From NCBI GenBank assembly GCA_947034895.1, contig OX344762.1:37118760-37182759 (forward strand): a stretch of DNA of 64,000 nucleotides. The letters are read 5' to 3'. Each line of letters opens with the position of its first letter. Position 1 is the stretch's first letter. The translations under genes were made by a program, and so were the position numbers. Shown in pieces: positions 55,701 to 64,000 of the stretch. Origin of the DNA: Rhytidiadelphus loreus. Taxonomy: Eukaryota > Streptophyta > Bryopsida > Hypnales > Hylocomiaceae. The notes beneath the pieces are model-generated. The model worked only from the letters and a program-made list of their open reading frames with translations, searched no databases and had not been told where the DNA came from.

Positions 55701-58700
55701 TGAAAAGTAATGCTTGAGTACAAGGGGGTTTTCCAAGTGAAATTTCATTCCAAAGCGGTACTCTATAGATGGGTGAAAAAAAACAGGTATAGGAAATTCC
55801 ATTAAAAAAATGGAAGCTAAGTATCCCTAAAAATGAGTGTCCCATTGAATATATATCACATGCTAGTAGTGATGCCAAGGTGGTACATTGCCTAGGCAAG
55901 CAATTAGCAAGATGGCATGAGACATGCCAGGCAAAACTTTTGAATGACACAATCATGTTGAGCTACATTGTGGTGGAAGTCTTTTATATGCCTAATATGC
56001 TTCCAAACAATCACCTTGCCTTTAAAATCTACAAATTCCCTTCAGGGAGTGATTGTCCATTCTACATCCATGTGCAATGCATCAATCTTCCAATACTTTT
56101 AGTTTCTTTCAATTATTGGCTCCACTATTTGAAATTAGTTGGGTATTGTCGATGATGTTGTTAATCCGAGTGTTAATCCTATGGATTGTCGTTAGTGGGT
56201 TTCTTCGCTTTCATTATTTTGATATGTAATCAATTGGCTTGGATGGCTTCAAAATGATGGCACAATGTGAGAGAAACAATTCGAACAATGTCTCTATAGT
56301 CAATCTTGGTAGTTTAGTTGGCTCATTTTAAAAATGGTGATTGCTCAAATGAGCATTGCCATGATAGGTATTCATAGTGAGTTTGCAACCTTTTTGTGGA
56401 ATTGCGAGCTTTGTTGTCTAAATTGTCTACATTCTAAGGACCCAACTTTACCTTGCAATTCTAGATTTACTGCACCTTAGTCTCACATTGTATTGTTTTC
56501 ATATAGGCATGATTCTTACTCTAATCATGTGTCAATTATAGTCACTCATCATGTGTGCATTTTAAGTACTTCAAGTCAAAGCAAGCTCTCCATGCAAATA
56601 TTGGAAGATGCCGTGAGAGATAGGTAGCAACACACCAAATCTTTGAAAGTAAGAATCCTGCTATATAATTATGGTTTTATATTGAGATATTGAGTAGTTG
56701 GAATTTAACTTGTATTACATGCAAGCCAAGTATCCAACTTTGTATCCAAGAAGTTGGATTGGAAAGAACCAAATTAAGAATGTTCCAACTTGTAACCCAA
56801 CTACACTCACTATTATACATAAGGGGCTAATACTAGCCAATTTTTACAAGAAAGTGTTAAAATTGAATTTTTCATGTTCAATTTTAAAAGGTTCATGTTA
56901 CCCTAAACCTACCATAAAATCACATGTTGTGCTTTTTGACAAAAAAATTTAGTTTATTCCAAATCTAACCCTCATGTAGAGTATATGTATTTGGAAAATA
57001 GTTGTTGGATTGATCACCCTTCATCTAAATTAGATTGTAGAAATAAATTTCATCACATTCATTTTCAAGTACAAAAATCACAAAATTAGTATTTGAAAGT
57101 TTTCAATCAACAAAATCATAGAAAAAATAATCATTACAAAATTATATGCATTGGATTTATCATATTACATGGAATAGAAGGTGGGTTAGGAATATATTAT
57201 GACCACATAACAAATTGAGGAATTTTTTAGAATCACAATTACAATGTGTAGGATTGGGGGCATAAATACAAAAAGAAACTAAGGTGGTAAGATGTTGAAA
57301 AGTGAATTATTGTCAAAATGCATAAACATAGTACTCTGTATTAAACTAATAATTCATGTGCTTATCACATAATACTAGTACTTCTACCCAATATAGAGTA
57401 CAAAGTAATGATGGAAGTAAAGGTATCTTCAATACACACAACAAAACACACCAATATAGTAGTATATATTAACTTTTGATCAATGTAGACTTTAGATTAC
57501 TTATCATTGGGAGTACATTTAAAAAAAGAATCCAAAATAGACACAAGAATATTTTGATTTGGCAAATGACAAATGGCACATGGCACCCAAATGGCTCTAT
57601 TCCAATCATCTAATATTCCAATCATCTAAAAGTCCAAATCAAAATATTCATGTCTCTATTTTATGGTACACATACTCTACATGGTACATTTTGCAGACTT
57701 CCAATGACCCTGATCTCAAGTTCTAAGTTAATTCCATATCTATCATTTACTAAGTTTCACTGGTTGCATAGACGATGCCCTAGCAATATCAAATGGAGTG
57801 GGTGTGAATTTCGAAACACAATTTATAAATCTAGATATATTTCTTTCAAGGCCCACCAAAATACTAAAATACTCCTATAGCATTAGTTTATTGAAAATAA
57901 ATAAGCATTGAATAGAATCCCTTTACAGTAAAAAATTAAGGCTTGGATTTTTTTCTTTTCTAAAATAGAAAGTCATTATACTGCAGTTTCGAATATTAAA
58001 CTGTAAAATGACGATAGAACACTCGAGTGTCCCTTTCGAGGAGACAAGTCTTCACTGCATACCACAGAACAGGTCAGTTGGCATCTCAACTGCACTTCAT
58101 TCAGGCACTCGGAGCATCAACTCCATGCACTTCCCTTCCTCATCACTTCCATTGTTTCAGCTCTTCATTGTAAGCTAATCAACCAAACGGTAGCCTCTGT
58201 TGACAATCAAGTCATATTCAGTAATAGTCACTCCATGACATTTTTTCAAAACACAAAATCCACAATGGGAAAAAGAAAAGAGGAAATTAAAAATTACAAA
58301 CGAACAACACAATTCTTGTATAGATAAATACAAAAGTCACCACTCTAAGAATTACACACCAGAAACAACAATAAGACCTAACCAATACACAACAACCCCA
58401 ACGCATTCACTACAAACTACACGTGATTCCGAATTGACACGAGGTGCAGCCCTGGACACCAAGAACCGCAGACAATTAAATACAGAGTTGTGAATGTTAC
58501 GGCGCCATTGAAAAGCTCAAGTACACAGGAATAGCGTTCACTGAGGGATTCGGTAAAAGAAACTACTACTGAGAAAATACAATGCTAAAAAATAAAATCT
58601 GGCAAGCTTCAGAAACACAGACAAACCTATGAACGACGCCAGACCAAGACGGAACCGGACACGCCAGGCTAAACCTCTACGCACCCCATCGTCCCATATA

Positions 58701-58896
58701 CACAAAGGCGTCCACCCAAAAAAATCAGAAGAGGCCATCTCCATCACCAACTCCCTCGAGAAGGGCATCGGACAAAGAACTCGATTGAATGAAAACTCTC
58801 TTGTTCGTCCTCCTCTCCGACGCGTCACATCGTGGACCACCCTGCGTTGACGGACGGGACCCTCTTAAACTAAGCTACTGCGACAGCACCACTTGC

Positions 58897-59912
58897 TCAG
58901 TCCTTCTTCGACTTGTTGATCAGAGACTTGTGGATGTGCGGAATCACACCTCCGCCGGCGATGGTGCCCTTGATCAGCGTGTCCAGCTCCTCGTCTCCAC
59001 GGATGGCCAGTTGAAGATGCCGAGGCGTGATGCGCTTCACCTTCAGGTCCTTACTGGCATTGCCCGCCAACTCCAACACCTCGGCAGTTAGATACTCCAG
59101 AATGGCAGCTGAGTACACTGCGGCGGTGGCGCCCACGCGGCCATTCGCGGCTACCCTCGACTTCAGTAGACGGTGGATACGACCCACGGGGAACTGCACA
59201 TAACAACAAGGGACGAACTCCGTCAAGGTCCAGCATTCATAGAGGGCTTCAAAAAAATCAAACAAGTTGAGGTCAATCCCAAGTTGAGGTCTATCAAGTG
59301 CCGCTAAGCAGTTCCAAATCCACCAGGTCCGGATCGAGAAATCAACGCAGTCTCTCCATTGCGCTCTCAGTTCAGTAGAGCGTCACTAAATGAAGGACTG
59401 AATCAAGCCCTCAATCACAACTATCCGGGAGACTCGAAATGATAACAAGGCTCGGGCCCCATTCAAAGGATTCATTCTTCCTTAACGCACGTACAAGAGA
59501 ATCGCATTTCCGTCGTCTTTGACTTTGCAATCCATAAACAAGCACGTAAACATACTCCCATCGACTGCTTGCTCACTGAAGGATGTCACGAGCGAACAGA
59601 ACTCATGTGACAATGCAGGCAGGCACAAGGGCGGAACCCAACGGAAGAAACTAATCATTATCTCCAACTACATTGGGTGTAATTGAAGACACGAAACAGC
59701 ACCACCAAGCCGACGTAACAAAACAATGCCAAGAACGAAGATACGCAAACAACAAAAATAAAAACGAACCCACGACGAACCTGAAGACCGGCCCGGGATG
59801 ATCGAGAAGTCGGCTTCTTCTTATCCTTCTTGTCGTCAATCACCGGTGCTGCCGCTTTCCCCATCAGCAGCCCTTTGGCGCCTTTTCCCGACTGGTTCCC
59901 GCCCACCACCAT
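58897..59912 (-). CDS. H2A.Z: Histone variant H2A.Z, 2 exons
   Basis: Nucleosomal H2A variant deposited by the SWR1 complex, found around transcription start sites. Exons 59912-59781 and 59193-58897 give 142 residues. The basic N-terminal tail ([29 protein letters not shown]) is followed by the histone fold ([28 protein letters not shown]). The extended acidic patch GDEELD (110-115) and the H2A.Z-only segment [17 protein letters not shown] (120-136) identify the variant; there is no SQEF motif of H2A.X. The intron lies within the start of the fold, after GLQ. The N-terminus MVVGGNQ is a little longer than the common MAGKGG start, but ATG 59912 is in good context and no other ATG fits. Confidence 0.97.
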
Positions 59913-59926
59913 GGTGCCTCCTTCCG

Positions 59927-60208
59927 CTGGAAATAATAAAAGCGAACCCCTCCACCGAACTCAATCGCGCAATGAACCGAACAAACGGTTGACGGAAAAC
60001 CTCTCCCCAGCTGAGCCCTCCACTCACCCCAACATACAGAGTGATCAAGAAGCCTACACAACAGTCCACCAAATAATCCAACACCCGAGAATAAATGTGT
60101 GAAATAAGCTAAAAAATCGAAAAGCTCCGGATAAGAACCAGATTAATAAAAACTCTCTGACAGCGACCCAAACGCAAGCGACGTATAATTCGCAGGGAAC
60201 CACTCACT
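59927..60208 (-). other. Putative 5' UTR intron of H2A.Z
   Basis: In gene direction, GGCGGA|GTGAGTGG (donor at 60207, exon ending 60208) and TTATTTCCAG|CGGAAGG (acceptor, exon resuming 59927) are good splice sites, and the ATG lies 15 bases after the acceptor. A spliced 5' UTR is inferred, not shown. Confidence 0.5.
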
Positions 60209-60770
60209 CCGCCCCGCAACTCCAAACCACGATCTCAGGAACACAAACGCGAAGCAACAGAACCCGAAACGTTGGCAGCTGCCAGAGGAGCGGAAACGGG
60301 GAGAGGCGAAAACAGGTTTGCCCCCCAAGAGAATGTTGGCTTGTTTGATTTTCCCGCCACAAGTGAAGCGCAGCCAGGGGAGGCAGCCGCGAGCCACCCG
60401 CCACGAAATGTCAGTTTGAAAAGAAACAAACCAAACGAGGAGTGGAGTGGAGAACGGCGAAGGTTCGGAATCGGGAGCTGCCTGCCTGAGAGGGAGGTGC
60501 GATGATTCTTGCGATCGGGGATGGAAAACCCAGAGCAGTCCGATTGCGACGATTGCGACGATGGCCTGGCTGGGCTTGGCTTTGGGGTTTGCTTCTTCTG
60601 TGCTTGCGGAAAACGGAAGAGCGCGAGAGGGAAAAGAAATAGAAAACGCAAGCGGGACTGGGATGAACAGAGCTGCTCGCTGCAGTTGATAACCCACCCA
60701 CTGCAGACGGGTATGCTGTTGGGTCAGCGCGACTCCCCACCTCCGGGTATGCAGGTCCTTATGTCTCATA
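60209..60770 (-). promoter_or_regulatory. GC-rich promoter / 5' UTR region of H2A.Z
   Basis: A sharp island of GC-rich, CpG-containing DNA in an otherwise AT-rich neighbourhood, directly upstream of H2A.Z. Long open frames exist on both strands (for example 208 codons on the minus strand, 60143-60769), as expected where stop codons are rare; the products are low-complexity in feel and match no family. Best read as promoter and first UTR exon. Confidence 0.5.
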
Positions 60771-63469
60771 CCCTGCCTTCCGGGTCTTGGAGCAGTTTCA
60801 TATTTTGTTGGAACTGCACTCGAAATTCTTTATTTTGACCCTTTTCACAGAAACGAGTTCTAGAATATTGTGTATACTTGCTACACTAATTAAGATTGTA
60901 GCACATTTGTCACTCCAATACTCTCTCTTCCTTGTAACTTGAAGAAAGAGCCAAACATCCAAGAATAAATGTCCTACCAAAGTGGCAAAATCTCCTTGCC
61001 TCACACAAAGGATAGCATACCATTCTCAACGTATCCTTTGCCCCCCGTGACATGCAAATCCCCTCTCCACCCATCCTTGAAAAAGCAATGTAAGCAAGCC
61101 TACATAAGAACTGTATTTAGACCTTAGCTCCCCTTCATTTGTCATGCAATAGATACTTCTCTTCCTTGGATTGGGGTAGAGTTGAAAAATTTCTAAAAGA
61201 ATATAGTAGTAGAGAATTAATCGAAAAGGTAAAGATACTTTTTTGAAAATTAATATTTACACCGATTTATTTTGAAACAGTTACTAGTGACACTTTGTAT
61301 AACGTAGAAGCTAAATTGCTATAAAATTGATGGTATTTTCAAAAGTCTAAATTTAACTCTGCAATATATAATGTTTAGGAGAATTTATAAATATTGAATC
61401 CATTACTTTTTAAATTTTTTAAATTTTAAATTATACTTTATTCATTTTCAACCTTTAAATTCATAAATCTGTATAGTTTTAAAATTTTAATTATATTAAA
61501 TTAAATTAATAATATATGATATTATTAATTTTAAGATTAAATAATTTATATTTGACTTAGGTATTAGTAATACCAAAAGTCATCTCAAATTTGAAAGGAT
61601 TAGTGTTATTGCTACTTTATAAGTTCATACTATCTTTTTGACAACATTAAAGATTAATTTATAAATTATAATGTTCAGGATTGTTCTCAGAGTTGGGAAC
61701 CATTGCACTGCTAGTAGAGTATAATAAAATTTTAACAATTTAAAAAATGTTTTTATTTTTATTTTTTTGAAAAATTATTTAATTAATATTATCCAATGTG
61801 GCAATCTCTTGGCCACGTCAAACTTCTATTGCAGCCAAGTTTCTATAATTTGGGAACTTCAAGGAATTTATGGTCTTTTAGAGGCCTAAAAAATCTTCTA
61901 ATGTCAAATATTTTGAATAATAAATTTTTGAATTTATAATATTACATTTCTACATTTGAAGTGATTCAATTTGAAACTTTGAAAATTAATCAATTCATTT
62001 AATTTATTAATTTGAAAACCTATCTTACTTTTTTATATCATATTTCACCTAATAATTATGCTGTAACTAGCCTACTTTGCTTCTTAGAAGCCCATCAAGG
62101 ATACTAAATTGCATGATAAAAATAGAAATAGAAAAATATGCAATCAATGACCAAAAAAATAACACAAAAAGAAGAAAAAAATGGGTGCAATAAAAATCAT
62201 GAAGCCTACATTGCTTCTAAAAAAAGGTGTTTCCACATTATTTAATGTCTAATGGTCTGCACATCCAAAAAGTAGATGCACATACCTTGATCAACCTTGA
62301 TTGTGACTTTCAGAGTATCCATTTTGGATACATGTTTGAAATTAAGAAAATGATGCTTGAAAATTTGGCTTTTCCAAATTTTGAAAAAAGAAAAACGAAT
62401 TATTTTTTGCATTTACGAGCTCCATAAGTTCAAGTACTACTATCCAAATGACATGATATGGTGTATTTTTCCATTTAAGGATTTTTTTCTTTCAAATGTG
62501 ATTTGCAATGCATATGTGAACCTTTTAGGATGTCATATTAATCTACAATTGGAATATATCAATTGTAATCGTTTGCATTGGAATGCTTACTCAAATATAC
62601 TCGTAAAAAATGTTCTTTGTTTTTATTACATATTTTTTCATGCAATACTTTTGTTTTATTGTAGGGATAATATTTAAATTTTAGTGCTTTTAAATGTATG
62701 AAGAGTGTTTGAAAACTTTTTGATCATACACATCCTAGTTTGCCCTACTCATCCTAAATCCTAATCTACTAAATAACTCTTCCAATGGGACTTGATGCCC
62801 CTACATCCACACCGATGACCATTTGATTGTAAAAAAATAGTTCGCTCTTCTAAAAGAGAGATTGTGGAATCAAATGCTAAGCAAGCCAAACATTGAATTC
62901 AACATTATAAATGGAAATTTTTTATATGTAAGCACATTGATAATCTAAAGATTATTTTAAAATATAACATTGAGTTGTCATAATGCAAACTTGTCTACAA
63001 ATTTCACTACATTTGGAGGCCAAAAGGCCATATGCGTTTGTGAACAAGGTGTTGCAATTGGAGTAGGGGTGATTTTGGGTGTAACCAGCTTTGATTGTAT
63101 AGATTAGATGTACAATTTTCCTTGGAAAAAATTTGAAAGATCTTAATTTAAACCTTAAAGAAATGAAGAGATGACTTGGGAATTTTGGTAGCTTTGGGCA
63201 AGCAATGATGGTATCAAAGGAAAAAAAAATTGTGGAAAAACATAAAGTTGAAAATTACAATCAATACCATCACTTCAAAAAAGGATCATTACGTTTGGAC
63301 ATCTCTTGAAGAAGATTTGACCACAATTGTAGTTTTAATATCAACTTAGACAACCTTTAAGAAAGTAATTCTAAGAAATATTGCCTCTCGATCTACTCAC
63401 CTCAAAAAAGATTGACTTAGTCAGCTTTGTTTGAAAGCTCCTTATCACACCCGGTTCAAATCAAGTCAG

Positions 63470-63650
63470 GATCATGGCAGTGGCAAAGAGACATGGTTGT
63501 TCACATCCATCAATGGCATTGATAATATAACATGTGCAACTGAATGATGATGCTACAATGACCTTAGCAAGTCAAGAAGTGTAGCAGTGGCAAGAGGATA
63601 CGATTGTTGACATCCATCAATGGCATTAGTAACACAATAGGGACACTTCT
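63470..63650 (+). repeat. Second locus of the 55.1 kb repeat family
   Basis: About one and a half units matching the array at 55110-55700, including CATCCATCAATGGCATT twice, GATGCTACAATGACC and AGCAAGTCAAGAAG. Same orientation as the first array. Confidence 0.75.
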
Positions 63651-64000
63651 AATGTTCCATTCATCCATTCAAATAGGAAATCCTTGTATGTAGACACAAA
63701 AGTAATGTGAAGTTTTATAATAAAATAAAATGTGATTGATTTGAATTTCTATGAAATCCCAATGTTCAACTCACCAATGTGAAGGGTCCTTCCTTGTATT
63801 TGGATACAAAAATATCCCTAAGTAATTTTTTTTTAAATATTTTTTTTGTTTGATGTGAATTCCATGCTCTTCCAATGTTCAATTCACCAATCAAGTTGGC
63901 AAATCCTTGTACCTACTTACCAAATTAATCTAAATGAATTTAAATTAAAATAAACAAAATATAGTTGTATCAACCCACTAAAACAACTAAAAGAAAATAA
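63651..64000 (+). repeat. Tandem repeat of about 110 bases, running off the window
   Basis: Copies start near 63651, 63761 and 63874, each with CCAATGTTCAA or TAATGTTCCA followed by TCACCAAT or TCATCCAT and CCTTGTA. The array continues past the window end. Confidence 0.65.

Larger units (their letters stand above)
53806..58896. other. Spacer between FANCI and H2A.Z
   Basis: The first 0.9 kb is less AT-rich and is probably FANCI promoter and 5' UTR; a 160-codon open frame on the + strand (53956-54438) there resembles nothing I know. Then follow a MITE (54841-55102), a tandem repeat array (55110-55700) and AT-rich DNA to about 58000. The last 0.9 kb is the H2A.Z 3' side. No gene is supported. 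Confidence 0.55.
60771..64000. other. AT-rich right-end spacer
   Basis: Strongly AT-rich, with the extreme at 61200-62050. No gene is supported; open frames at 62227-62677 are in AT-rich DNA with no family features. Tandem repeats fill the last 0.5 kb. Confidence 0.6.

Noticed and set aside
60143..60769. A 208-codon gene on the minus strand
   Set aside because: It overlaps equally open frames on the other strand in GC-rich DNA and resembles no family; better read as H2A.Z promoter and 5' UTR.

Overview
The window looks like nuclear DNA of a seed-free land plant, most likely a bryophyte, with the exact group uncertain. The reasons are multi-exon genes with GT-AG introns of about 80 to 1,400 bases, exons clearly richer in GC than the very AT-rich spacers, plant-only gene forms (a plastid-type octanoyltransferase, a SPARK-domain receptor kinase, a plant-type FANCI), and plant telomere-type TTTAGGG repeats inside introns. 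There are no operons, CRISPR arrays or prokaryotic signals.

Seven protein-coding genes could be joined exon by exon with consistent reading phase. From left to right they are: an ABCC-type ABC transporter without the usual N-terminal TMD0 (2284-10925, +); a receptor-like kinase with two tandem SPARK-like ectodomains (11698-16484, -), convergent with the transporter; a plastid-type lipoyl(octanoyl)transferase (28171-30162, +); the mRNA-decay protein LSM1 (31639-34252, -); signal peptidase complex subunit 2 (38966-41361, -), which carries a U12-type intron with unusual ends; the Fanconi anaemia protein FANCI (45595-53805, -); and histone H2A.Z (58897-59912, -). The genes are mostly unrelated housekeeping functions (membrane transport, signalling, lipoylation, RNA decay, secretion, DNA crosslink repair, chromatin) and do not form a pathway.

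The spacers (1-2.3, 16.5-28.2, 34.3-39.0, 41.4-45.6, 53.8-58.9 and 60.8-64 kb) are AT-rich and hold mainly non-autonomous DNA transposons and tandem repeats. The main group is a family of 0.6-0.95 kb elements bounded by TTAA, with inverted ends of the form CCCCTAAAGG, which look like piggyBac-type MITEs. One sits inside an older relative, which gives an internal record of TTAA target duplication. A second element with TA duplication is nested in the same host. Also present are a perfectly bounded CACTA-type foldback element with a 3-base duplication, Stowaway-like elements, and a MITE family shared between spacers and an LSM1 intron. No transposase gene is visible in the window.

Exon coordinates come from reading splice sites and family similarity by eye; no transcript evidence was available. 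UTR limits are mostly unknown.
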